A model generated the notes under the pieces. That model had not been told where the DNA came from and searched no databases. It saw only the letters and a list, made by a program, of their open reading frames with translations. DNA of 64,000 nt. Source: Rhizobium sp. BK196. Lineage in GTDB: Bacteria > Pseudomonadota > Alphaproteobacteria > Rhizobiales > Rhizobiaceae. Both the position numbers and the translations under genes were made by a program. Below, piece by piece: positions 16,827-25,856 of this stretch; the stretch's first letter is position 1; every line of letters starts with the position of its first letter. Where the stretch lies: contig NZ_JACHZB010000002.1 of the NCBI RefSeq assembly GCF_014193255.1, positions 496,001 through 560,000 of the forward strand, read 5' to 3'.

Positions 16827-17672
16827 ATGGAGCCGACGTTCCTTCCGATGCAAGCCAAGAAGAAAGATAGTCTCCCCGCCAATATCCTCGCTTCCATCAA
16901 AAACAGAAGGAAACGCGTCGAGACCTGGAGCGCCGGGCCGGCGCCGCGGGGCGAGGGCACGCTGATTGCTTCCTATAATGTCCACAAATGCGTCGGCACC
17001 GACCGGCGTTTCGATCCCGAGCGTACCAGCCGCGTTATCCACGAGATCGACGCAGATGTGATCGCCCTGCAGGAGGCTGATACGCGCTTCGGCGAGCGCA
17101 CCGGCATCCTTGATTTGCCGAGGCTGGAACGCGAAACCGGCCTTGTGCCTGTTCCGATCTCGGGAGCGGTAAAAGCACATGGCTGGCACGGCAATGTGGT
17201 GCTCGTCCGAAAGGGCCTGGTGCATGATGTGCACCAGGTGAAGCTGCCGGGGCTGGAGCCGCGTGGCGCCCTGGTTGCGGAAATTGAGCTCGAAGCTGGT
17301 GGGAAGCTGCGCATCATCGCCGCCCATTTCGGCCTGCTGCGCCATTCTCGGGCGCAACAGGCAAAGACGCTGGTCGATCTCATCAGCGACCGTCACGAAA
17401 TGCCGACCATCCTGCTAGGCGATCTCAACGAATGGAGGCTCGGCGACCGCTCGTCCCTCAATACTTTCCAGATGGCCTTCGGCCCGCTGCCGCCCGCCGT
17501 TCCGAGCTTTCCTGCCGGTTTGCCGGTCCTGGCGCTCGACCGCATCATTGCCAACCGGAAAGGGATCATCTCTTCCGTGGAGGTGCATGACACCCCGCTC
17601 GCGCGCATGGCGTCCGACCACCTGCCGATCAAGGCGGTGGTCGATCTACAGCAGGAAGTGGCAAGTGTTTAG
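16827..17672 (+). CDS. Endonuclease/exonuclease/phosphatase-family protein
   Basis: A 281-residue metal-dependent EEP-fold protein. Motifs in order: SYNVHKCVGTD (metal/N-terminal), LQEAD (catalytic Glu), GNVVLVRK, AAHFGLLRHSRAQQ, LLGDLNEW (Asp/Asn pair) and the C-terminal SDHLPI (general base His). It carries a basic 30-residue N-terminal extension and no clear signal peptide. EEP proteins next to cls genes are often proposed to act on phospholipid headgroups or nucleic acids, but the substrate cannot be assigned. Start at ATG 16827; ATG 16848 is an alternative. Confidence 0.88.
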   Translation: MEPTFLPMQAKKKDSLPANILASIKNRRKRVETWSAGPAPRGEGTLIASYNVHKCVGTDRRFDPERTSRVIHEIDADVIALQEADTRFGERTGILDLPRLERETGLVPVPISGAVKAHGWHGNVVLVRKGLVHDVHQVKLPGLEPRGALVAEIELEAGGKLRIIAAHFGLLRHSRAQQAKTLVDLISDRHEMPTILLGDLNEWRLGDRSSLNTFQMAFGPLPPAVPSFPAGLPVLALDRIIANRKGIISSVEVHDTPLARMASDHLPIKAVVDLQQEVASV

Positions 17673-17686
17673 CGCCCTGTGGGCTT

Positions 17687-18643
17687 TCAGGCCCGGACAG
17701 GAGCAGGAAGGAGCTTGCCTCTCACCAGCAGCCAGAGCGTGCCAACTGCAATAATCGCAAGCGCGATGTTGACGAGCACGAAGATAACAGGCGCAAGCTC
17801 GCTGATCGCGCCGGTGTCGCCGCGCGCCGTCATGCGCAGTGCTGTCGTGGAAAGCGCAGTAAGGCCGAAGGTGAAAGCCCAATAGGAGCCGGCGAAGGGT
17901 TGTTGCATGATCCAGGGCAGCTGGCGGCCGATGATCAGGACCTGGAGGATGGCGTAGCCGAACATGGCATGCACGAACATATCGGGCGTGCCGGTCGTCA
18001 CACTCAGATAAGCGGCGCTGCCAACGGCGGGCGGGGCAAGTTGGATGCCCAGAGTCGGCCTCAGCGGTGCGGCTAGCTCCGGCGCCATTAGCAGCCGGTG
18101 CAACAATACGGATTCGATTGCCAGCCATGAAAAGAAACCGGCGCCGAAGGCGAGCTGACCCCAGTCGGCATAACCAAGCGTGCCTGCCGCGATGGCGGTG
18201 ACGAAAGAACCGGCAACAGTCGGCAGATAAAGAACCGGCGTGTTGGTGACCGGATCACGCCCGCCACGCCAGAGCAGACCGGTTCGCCAAAGCAGGAAAA
18301 GCAGGGTGATAGCGAACCCCGCCAGAGCCAAGACTTCAGTTGTGATACGCGAATAGGGAAGGATTGCAAGTCCGGCCAGCATGGTCGCGACGCCGATCAG
18401 TCCGACGAAGCAGCACTGGATGGGATGCTGAAGTTCCGCCATCACCTCCTTCGGCGCGACAAAGCATTTCGCGGCATAGAGGAGGATGAGGACGAGCCAG
18501 GTCACAAAGCCAAGAAGGCTGATGGTTTCGCCCACGCCGGCCGGAACCGGCCAGATGGCAGCGGCGGCGCGCCAGCTGTTGCCGAGCCCGACAACACCAA
18601 GAACAATGCCAAAGAATGCAGCGGGTATGCGTGGGAGCGACAT
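17687..18643 (-). CDS. TDT-family permease (TehA/SLAC1-like)
   Basis: A 318-residue protein with about ten membrane helices. The opening LPRIPAAFFGIVLGVVGLGNSWRAA closely follows TehA (P.gyFgivLG..GmG.aWR), and the repeating two-helix pattern is that of the tellurite-resistance/dicarboxylate transporter fold, an anion channel family. The transported anion cannot be told from sequence. The AhpD-like gene lies 71 bp upstream in the same direction, so the two probably form an operon, divergent from an AraC regulator. Confidence 0.85.
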   Translation of the reverse strand: MSLPRIPAAFFGIVLGVVGLGNSWRAAAAIWPVPAGVGETISLLGFVTWLVLILLYAAKCFVAPKEVMAELQHPIQCCFVGLIGVATMLAGLAILPYSRITTEVLALAGFAITLLFLLWRTGLLWRGGRDPVTNTPVLYLPTVAGSFVTAIAAGTLGYADWGQLAFGAGFFSWLAIESVLLHRLLMAPELAAPLRPTLGIQLAPPAVGSAAYLSVTTGTPDMFVHAMFGYAILQVLIIGRQLPWIMQQPFAGSYWAFTFGLTALSTTALRMTARGDTGAISELAPVIFVLVNIALAIIAVGTLWLLVRGKLLPAPVRA

Positions 18644-18714
18644 TTCGGTTCTCCGAATTGGTCCGGCAGGATCATTTATCCTGCCAGTGCGGCAAGCGGT
18701 TCACGTTGGATGTT

Positions 18715-19053
18715 CTATTTTGCAACGGCGTCGGCGGCGTCCATCACGCGCGCCGAATAGACAAGAGCAGCACCGGCATTTACCGAGATCGCGACACCGA
18801 GGGCTTCTGCAATTTCCTCCTTGGTAGCGCCGACCTTCTGGGCTTCGGTCGTATGTACGGCGATACAGCCATCGCAGCGGACGGTGACGGCCACGGCAAG
18901 CGCGATCAGTTCACGCTGCTTGGGGTCGAGATGATTGGTCTTCTGTCCGGCGGTCGAAAGGGTTTGATAGCCTTTGATCGTCTCTGGCACGATCTTGGCG
19001 ATTTCGCCGATCCGACCCAGGAGTTCGCCGCGATATTCCTTCCAATCCAACAT
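18715..19053 (-). CDS. Carboxymuconolactone decarboxylase/AhpD-like protein
   Basis: A 112-residue all-helical protein with the AhpD core: a Cys-x2-Cys redox pair in RCDGCIAVHT followed by a helix with GATKEEIAEALGVAISVNAGAA. The CxxC plus nearby His suggests alkylhydroperoxidase-type disulfide chemistry rather than true decarboxylase activity. ATG 19053 is chosen because GAAGGA sits 9-10 bp upstream; an ATG at 19062 would abut it. It is the first gene of a likely two-gene unit with the TehA-like permease. Confidence 0.88.
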   Translation of the reverse strand: MLDWKEYRGELLGRIGEIAKIVPETIKGYQTLSTAGQKTNHLDPKQRELIALAVAVTVRCDGCIAVHTTEAQKVGATKEEIAEALGVAISVNAGAALVYSARVMDAADAVAK

Positions 19054-19173
19054 GAAAATCATTCCTTCTCACATCAGCGATGGCGTGATTGCCTCGGCTG
19101 TTGGAAGTGACTATGACTTTGAAGGTCGATAGTTTGAATGCTCAAAAAAGTCATTTTCTAGCTCGATCGTCTC

Positions 19174-20106
19174 ATGGATATTCTAAGCCGCCTTATCGAA
19201 CTTGCCCGCCTGCAGCCGACGCTCGACATTCGCTGCCGGCTGCAGGGCGCATTTCATATCGACCACGAACCCGCTGCAACAGGTACGCTACCGTTTCATT
19301 TGATCCTCGGCGGCGATTGCCTCATTCGCCTCGGCTCCGGTCGTCAAATCACCTTGCGCTCCGGCGATTTCTTGCTGCTGCCGCGCGGGGATGCGCATAC
19401 GATCGTCGGCTTGCGGCCACGTGGCGAAGTACAGCCTCTGCGCATCGCTAAGGGTGGCATGTTGCCCTTGCGCGAAAACGGTGAAGGCGAGGCCGATGTC
19501 GACCTGCTCTGTGGCCATTTCGATTGTGCCCCGGGATCGTCCGCCTTGCTGCTCGATAGCCTGCCTGATGTCTTTCACGTGTCGCTCGCCGAGGAAACGG
19601 AGGAGCTGCTGAAGACGTTGGTCGCCATGCTTTACAGGGAAACGGCTGAGGAGAAACCGGGAGCATTGGCGATCATTACCGCGACCTGTCTCTCGCTTTT
19701 CATCATGGCGGTGAGGGCTGGCAAGGTTTCGCCCGTCGCATCCGGGGGGCTGCTGCAATTGCTTGGGGATGCCAGGCTCGGCAAATCCATTGTGGCAATG
19801 ATGTCTTCGCCGGCCTTTGACTGGACGATCGATGATCTTGCCCGTCGTTCGGCAATGTCGCGTGCCACCTATGCCCGGCAATTTCGCGAGCGCGCCGGAA
19901 TGACGGTTGGCGCATTCCTGACCGATATCAGAATGATGCTGGCGAGCGACCAGTTGCTCAGGACCCGCCGGACTGTTGCAGATATCGCTGCAGAGGTCGG
20001 TTATGAATCCGAAGCGGCATTCGGCAAGGCTTTCAAAGCAAGACGCGGCATGACGCCATCGCGCTTTCGCGCTGCGGAACAGGCGAGACAGAATGGGCAG
20101 AGGTGA
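19174..20106 (+). CDS. AraC-family transcriptional regulator (cupin_6 type)
   Basis: A 310-residue regulator. The N-terminal cupin domain (about 1-190) contains FHLILGGDCLIRLGSGRQITLRSGDFLLLPRGDAH in outline and the conserved CGHFDC segment typical of cupin_6 AraC proteins. The C-terminal double helix-turn-helix (about 205-300) has the signatures LARRSAMSRATYARQFRERAG and DIAAEVGYESEAAFGKAFK. It is divergent from the ahpD-like/tehA-like pair with 120 bp between starts, so it probably controls them. Confidence 0.92.
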   Translation: MDILSRLIELARLQPTLDIRCRLQGAFHIDHEPAATGTLPFHLILGGDCLIRLGSGRQITLRSGDFLLLPRGDAHTIVGLRPRGEVQPLRIAKGGMLPLRENGEGEADVDLLCGHFDCAPGSSALLLDSLPDVFHVSLAEETEELLKTLVAMLYRETAEEKPGALAIITATCLSLFIMAVRAGKVSPVASGGLLQLLGDARLGKSIVAMMSSPAFDWTIDDLARRSAMSRATYARQFRERAGMTVGAFLTDIRMMLASDQLLRTRRTVADIAAEVGYESEAAFGKAFKARRGMTPSRFRAAEQARQNGQR

Positions 20107-20118
20107 TGAGTGGGGGGC

Positions 20119-21024
20119 CTAAGCGCCTTGCCGCTCGACTTCCGTCAGCACGGATATGAAGGCCCTGAGGCTTTGCGGCACATGCCTGTGACCGGGATAA
20201 TAAAGGCAGAGTCCGGGGATCGACGGGCACCAGTCGTCGAGAACGGAGATTAGATCGCCGCTGGCAAGGTAGGGCCTGGCGACCCTTTCCGGCACATAGG
20301 CGATGCCAAGTCCTTTGACCGCCGCCTCCGCCATCAGTTCTACATGATCGAGCGTCAGGGCGCCCGATACCTCGATCGTCACTTCCTGGCCATGTTTCTC
20401 GAACTCCCAGCGGTAGAGTTTGCCACTCGGCATACGCAGGCGGATGCAGCGGTGGCGCTTGAGGTCTTCAGGCGTTTTCGGTTGCTTGTGGTCTTTCAAA
20501 TAAGCTGACGAGGCAATCGCAAGGAAACGTGCCTCGCCGCCGAATTCGACCGCTATCATATCAAGCGGCACGGATTCTCGCAGGCGGATGCCGGCGTCGA
20601 AGCCCTCGCCGACAATATCCACCAGCCGGTTTTCGGTGACGATATCGAGCGATATCTCCGGATAGCGCTCGAGAAAGAGAGGAATGGCGGCATTCAACAA
20701 TACGCGGGCGGCAATTTCGCTGGCGTTGATGCGCAGCGTGCCGCTCGGCTGCCGGCCGAATTCGCCGACGGCATCGAGCGCCAGATCGAGATCGCGCAGG
20801 ACCGGTTTCAGCCTATCTAAAAGCATCTCGCCGGCTTCGGTGGCTGCGACGCTGCGTGTCGTGCGATGCAGCAGGCGCACGCCCATGCGCGCTTCCATAT
20901 TGCGCATCATGTGGCTCAGTGTCGAAGGCGACAGGCCGAGTTCGCCGGCCGCCTTGCGGAAGCTGCGGTGGGTGACGATTGCCGCAAAGGCATTGAGGTC
21001 ATCAAGTGTCGGCCGATAACTCAT
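20119..21024 (-). CDS. LysR-family transcriptional regulator
   Basis: A 301-residue LysR protein. The winged helix-turn-helix spans residues 6-65 (DLNAFAAIVTHRSFRKAAGELGLSPSTLSHMMRNMEARMG in outline), followed by the substrate-binding domain with PSGTLRINASEIAARVLL. It belongs to the group that usually regulates an adjacent oxidoreductase. It is divergent from an SDR gene, with 110 bp between the starts containing a 19-bp palindrome. Confidence 0.93.
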   Translation of the reverse strand: MSYRPTLDDLNAFAAIVTHRSFRKAAGELGLSPSTLSHMMRNMEARMGVRLLHRTTRSVAATEAGEMLLDRLKPVLRDLDLALDAVGEFGRQPSGTLRINASEIAARVLLNAAIPLFLERYPEISLDIVTENRLVDIVGEGFDAGIRLRESVPLDMIAVEFGGEARFLAIASSAYLKDHKQPKTPEDLKRHRCIRLRMPSGKLYRWEFEKHGQEVTIEVSGALTLDHVELMAEAAVKGLGIAYVPERVARPYLASGDLISVLDDWCPSIPGLCLYYPGHRHVPQSLRAFISVLTEVERQGA

Positions 21025-21058
21025 GGGTATTTTTCAACAGCTCATGCAGATTTGAATG

Positions 21059-21077
21059 GATTATCACATCAATAATC
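21059..21077. promoter_or_regulatory. LysR-box-like palindrome between lysR and SDR gene
   Basis: GATTAT (21059-21064), 7 bp, ATAATC (21072-21077): perfect 6-bp arms of the T-N11-A LysR-box form, in the divergent promoter region. It is likely the operator for both genes. Confidence 0.45.
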
Positions 21078-21134
21078 ACCTCTATCTTTGCTGTCATCAA
21101 GCCGCGATCCAGCGGTGTGAGAAAGGTAGAGACG

Positions 21135-21965
21135 ATGACAAAGACATGGTTCATCACAGGCACATCCTCCGGTTTCGGCCGGATCATGACCGAGAAATTG
21201 CTGGCGCGCGGCGATCGCGTGGCCGCCACTCTCCGCAAGCGGGAGGCTCTGGCTGACCTCGAGGCGCAATATGGCGACCGGCTCTGGGTCACGACGCTCG
21301 ACGTCACCGACGACCGCGCCGTTCATGCAGTCGTCGACGCCGCCTTTGAGCAGATGGGGCGCATCGATGTCGTCGTCAGCAATGCCGGATACGGCCTGTT
21401 TGGCGCAGCAGAAGAGGTGAGCGATGCGCAGATCCGCCATCAGATCGATACCAACCTGATCGGCTCCATTCAGGTGATCCGCGCGGCCTTGCCGTATCTG
21501 CGTCAGCAGGGCGGTGGTCGCATCCTGCAGGTCGCTTCGGAAGGCGGCCAGATCGCCTATCCGAATTTCAGCCTATATCATGCCACCAAATGGGGGATTG
21601 AAGGTTTTATCGAGGCGGTAGCGCAGGAAGTTGCTCCCTTCGGCATTGACATCACCATTGCCGAGCCGGGGCCGGCGGGGACCGATTTCGGCAAGGGCCT
21701 CGTCAGGGCGCCGAAGATGGAAGTCTATGACGAAACGCCGGCCGGCCAGGTGCGCAGAGCCATTGCCGACGGCTCGTTCAAGATCCTGGGCGACCCCGTG
21801 AAGATGACCGACGCGATGATCGCGGCGGCCAAAAAACAACCGGCGCCCAAAAGACTTGCGCTCGGCAGCACGACATATCAGTCGATCCGCAAAGCTCTGA
21901 ACGAGCGGCTTGCCGAGCTGGAGGCGCAAAAGGAGATCACGCTGTCGACCGACATCGACGCGTGA
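21135..21965 (+). CDS. SDR-family oxidoreductase
   Basis: A 276-residue short-chain dehydrogenase/reductase. The cofactor motif is FITGTSSGFGR near the N-terminus, followed by NAGYGLFG, a catalytic Ser in LQVASEGG and Y-x3-K in LYHATKWGIEGF. The C-terminal extension (PKRLALGSTTYQSIRKALNERL) matches the retinol-dehydrogenase-like SDRs often paired with LysR regulators. Start ATG 21135 after AAAGGTAGAG. The substrate is unknown. It is probably controlled by the divergent LysR. Confidence 0.92.
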   Translation: MTKTWFITGTSSGFGRIMTEKLLARGDRVAATLRKREALADLEAQYGDRLWVTTLDVTDDRAVHAVVDAAFEQMGRIDVVVSNAGYGLFGAAEEVSDAQIRHQIDTNLIGSIQVIRAALPYLRQQGGGRILQVASEGGQIAYPNFSLYHATKWGIEGFIEAVAQEVAPFGIDITIAEPGPAGTDFGKGLVRAPKMEVYDETPAGQVRRAIADGSFKILGDPVKMTDAMIAAAKKQPAPKRLALGSTTYQSIRKALNERLAELEAQKEITLSTDIDA

Positions 21966-21972
21966 GCCACCC

Positions 21973-23016
<1,044 letters not shown>

Positions 23017-23055
23017 TTATGAATGCGCGAGAATCCCGATAAACTGCGTGAGCGT

Positions 23056-23151
23056 TCAGGTGTTCCAGCGGCGCCGGTTTTTCCTGTCATCAGATGTGTA
23101 GGTGACGAGGCGAAGCGCATCCATCAGGGCGGTAATGATTTGCTTCCACAT
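23056..23151 (-). CDS. Candidate 31-residue small protein
   Basis: The frame from ATG 23151 to TGA 23056 follows a strong ribosome-binding site (AAAGGAG, 7 bp before the ATG). The peptide has an amphipathic N-terminal half (MWKQIITALMDALRLVTYTS) and a very basic C-terminal half (DDRKNRRRWNT). No family is recognised, and it is too short for length-based gene finders. It is divergent from the GcvA-like lysR gene, 90 bp away. The ribosome-binding site and polar/basic pattern support it, but expression is unproven. Confidence 0.5.
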   Translation of the reverse strand: MWKQIITALMDALRLVTYTSDDRKNRRRWNT

Positions 23152-23241
23152 GGCGTTTCTCCTTTCGCAAGTGTTCTCCTCCTCTTGCGCCCAGTCTTCA
23201 AACGAGCTTATCGTCGGCTTCGGATAACTTGAGGTTATGGG

Positions 23242-24129
23242 ATGAAACGCGGCCGGCTTCCGCTGACGGCATTGCGCAGTTTCGAGGCTGCCGGGCGGCT
23301 CGAGAGCTTCACGCTCGCAGCCGAGGAACTGTTCATCTCGCAGGCGGCCGTCAGCCGACAGATCCGCGAACTGGAACAGCTATTGGGCCAGCCGCTCTTC
23401 GAGCGGCGCCATCGAAGTGTTCTGCTGACTGGAAGCGGCCGGCAACTGCTTGCCGTGCTCACTCCTTCCTTCGACCAGATCGATGAATCCCTGGAGGATA
23501 TCCGCGGAGCTTCAATGTCAGCGGATCTGAAAGTCAGTGTCGAACCTTCCTTTGCCGCTTGCTGGCTGGTGCCGCGGCTGCCGGAATTCCGCAAACGTCA
23601 TCCTGACGTGGAGATATTGCTCGATGCCGATCCGCGGACGATCGAATTCCGTACCGGCCAGGCGCAGATTGCAATCAGGCACAGCGCCACCGTCGCCGCA
23701 TGGCCACGGACAGAAAGCCGGCACCTGATCGACGTCCGCTCCGTGCCGGTAATCGCTTCCGATCTTCTGGCGCGTGGTCCACCGATCTCTTCTCCGCATG
23801 AGATCTTTGCTTATGAGCTCTTGCATGAGGAGACCCGCGACGCCTGGAGCCGGTGGTTCGAGGCGGCCGGCATCATGCCCGAGACGGCAAAAGGACCCGT
23901 CTATGCCGATGACGGGCTCGTTCTACAGGCGGCGCTACGCGGCCAGGGCGTTGCACTCCTGGACGAAGCCTTTGCAGAAGAGGAAATCAAGGCCGGCCGC
24001 TTGCGCCAGCTCTTCGACCTCGCTGTTCCGAATGGCGCCTACTGGCTGGTCGCCCGCAGCTTCGATCGCCTTACGCCCCCGGCTGCGGATTTTGCGCGCT
24101 GGGTGACGGAGAGCTTTCACAAACGCTGA
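23242..24129 (+). CDS. LysR-family regulator (GcvA-like)
   Basis: A 295-residue regulator of the GcvA subgroup. The N-terminal helix-turn-helix starts LPLTALRSFEAAGRLESFTLAAEELFISQAAVSRQIRELE in outline, a hallmark opening for GcvA/AmpR-type LysR proteins. The C-terminal effector domain ends in a conserved WLVARSFD...FARWV segment. The adjacent genes (a 31-codon ORF, and an exonuclease converging) give no clear target. Confidence 0.92.
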   Translation: MKRGRLPLTALRSFEAAGRLESFTLAAEELFISQAAVSRQIRELEQLLGQPLFERRHRSVLLTGSGRQLLAVLTPSFDQIDESLEDIRGASMSADLKVSVEPSFAACWLVPRLPEFRKRHPDVEILLDADPRTIEFRTGQAQIAIRHSATVAAWPRTESRHLIDVRSVPVIASDLLARGPPISSPHEIFAYELLHEETRDAWSRWFEAAGIMPETAKGPVYADDGLVLQAALRGQGVALLDEAFAEEEIKAGRLRQLFDLAVPNGAYWLVARSFDRLTPPAADFARWVTESFHKR

Positions 24130-24132
24130 CCT

Positions 24133-24675
24133 CTACCCGCCTGTCGCCATCCGCTTCTTGGCCGCCTCGCGGACAAGCTTCCATCGGCTAAGCTCAAGCG
24201 TGGCGTCCGCCAATGCGCGATGCGCCGGGATTACCTCTTTGCTTTCCTCGACGATACCGTCGATGAGCTTCGATAACTCTGTCTCCGTGATCGCCGCTCC
24301 TGTCAATTCACGCGCCGCAGCCATAAAGGCATCGCGTGACTTGCCGAGCCGGAGAGCATGGCGCGGAAAGCCTGCGGCGCGCAGGAGAACGCTCAGCCAT
24401 TTTCCATCCCATGACGGCGCGCTCGCATAGAGATCGTGGCCGGTCAAAACCTCGATCATTTCGCTGGCGACCTGCTTCACCGGCACGCCTTCCGATGCGA
24501 GCAATTCCCGCGAGATCCCATGGATTGCTTCTGCATCGGCTGCCCAATCGTCCCAGTCGGCGGCAGGGCGGATCAAGATAGAGCGCGAGCGACCGTCTTC
24601 GAACACCCAGGCAATTTCGATCGGAACGCTTTTCTTGCTGAGGGACGAGGCCTCGAAGTCCAGGAAAACGATCAA
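24133..24675 (-). CDS. DEDD-family 3'-5' exonuclease (RNase T/Pol III epsilon-like)
   Basis: A 180-residue exonuclease-fold protein. Motif I is FLDFEASSL (Asp/Glu), HGIS lies where epsilon subunits have it, motif II is in YASAPSWDGKWL, and motif III is HRALADATLEL (His/Asp). This is a DEDDh-like arrangement with metal-ion catalysis, acting on single-stranded nucleic acid ends. No ATG is available; TTG 24675 is the first usable start and gives MIVFLDFE, right at motif I. A GGAGGA lies further upstream than usual, so the start is uncertain. Confidence 0.8.
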   Translation of the reverse strand: MIVFLDFEASSLSKKSVPIEIAWVFEDGRSRSILIRPAADWDDWAADAEAIHGISRELLASEGVPVKQVASEMIEVLTGHDLYASAPSWDGKWLSVLLRAAGFPRHALRLGKSRDAFMAAARELTGAAITETELSKLIDGIVEESKEVIPAHRALADATLELSRWKLVREAAKKRMATGG

Positions 24676-24775
24676 TGCAACGCGACAGGCGGGGCTGTCC
24701 TCCAGCGGGAAATGGGATCGGCCGGTGCCGCAGCGTCCGACCGAAGAACGGACCGCAGCCTACAATCGGTCGAGT

Positions 24776-25855
24776 TTACTTGTCGAGCCGGACACCATCG
24801 GCGTTGAAGATATGCAGATGGGCAGGATCGCAGGTGAAGGCAAGCTGGCTGCCGGTCGCGATGTCGGAGGAGCCCCGATATTCGACGGTCAGCGGCTGGC
24901 CATCGCCAAGTTGGCAATAGAGGAACTGAGTGCCGCCGAGATATTCGTCAAAATCGACCGTGGCCCTTAGCGTTTCATCTTGAGAGTTTGCGGCAACCCT
25001 CAGATGCTCCGGACGCATGCCCAGTGTAATCTTCTGCCCTTCGCTCAAGCCGGCGCCGCCGATCGGCGAACGGATCCGCTTGCCGGCCACCATGATATTG
25101 CTGTCGCCGGCCCAGCTTGCCTCAAGAAGATTCATGCGCGGCGAACCGATGAAACCCGCGACGAAGACATTGTTCGGCCGTTCGTAGATCTCGCGCGGTG
25201 TTCCCGCCTGTTCGATATATCCATCGCGAAGTACGACGATCTTGTCGGCGAGTGTCATGGCTTCGGTTTGGTCATGCGTGACATAGATCATCGTATTGCC
25301 GAGCTCGCGGTGAAGTCTTGCGATTTCGATACGCATCGAGACGCGCAGTTCCGCGTCGAGGTTAGACAGCGGTTCGTCGAAGAGGAAGACATCCGGCTTG
25401 CGGACGATCGCGCGACCGATCGCGACGCGCTGCCGCTGGCCACCAGAAAGCTGGCCCGGCCGGCGATCAAGCAAATGATCGATCTTCAGGATCGCCGAGG
25501 CGGCCTTGACGCGGATCTCGATCTCCGAGACCTGCGTTCTAGCCATCTTCAGGCCGAAGGCGAGATTGTCGCGCACGCTCATATGCGGATAGAGCGCGTA
25601 AGACTGGAACACCATGGCGATGCCGCGATCGGAAGGGTCGAGATCGGTGACGTTGCGTCCCTTGATCTCGATCTCGCCGTCGGTGACATCCTCCAACCCC
25701 GCGATCATGCGCAGCAGCGTCGATTTTCCGCATCCAGACGGGCCGACGAAGACGACGAAGGACCCCTCCGATATGGTCAGGTCGATGCCATGGATGACTT
25801 CCAGATTGCCGAAACTCTTGCGAATTTCGGTCAGCACGACGCCCGTATCCGCCAT
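24776..25855 (-). CDS. Sugar ABC transporter ATP-binding protein (UgpC/MsmK type)
   Basis: A 359-residue CUT1 ATPase. Walker A GPSGCGKST, Q-loop FQSYALYPH, signature LSGGQRQR, Walker B VFLFDEPLSNLD and the switch H in YVTHDQTEAM are all intact. A C-terminal OB-fold regulatory domain (about 235-359) follows. It energises the transporter formed by the two permeases upstream. ATG 25855 is just 1 bp from the GH127 stop, so the two are translationally linked. It is the last gene of the lacI operon. Confidence 0.94.
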   Translation of the reverse strand: MADTGVVLTEIRKSFGNLEVIHGIDLTISEGSFVVFVGPSGCGKSTLLRMIAGLEDVTDGEIEIKGRNVTDLDPSDRGIAMVFQSYALYPHMSVRDNLAFGLKMARTQVSEIEIRVKAASAILKIDHLLDRRPGQLSGGQRQRVAIGRAIVRKPDVFLFDEPLSNLDAELRVSMRIEIARLHRELGNTMIYVTHDQTEAMTLADKIVVLRDGYIEQAGTPREIYERPNNVFVAGFIGSPRMNLLEASWAGDSNIMVAGKRIRSPIGGAGLSEGQKITLGMRPEHLRVAANSQDETLRATVDFDEYLGGTQFLYCQLGDGQPLTVEYRGSSDIATGSQLAFTCDPAHLHIFNADGVRLDK

Positions 25856-25856
25856 T

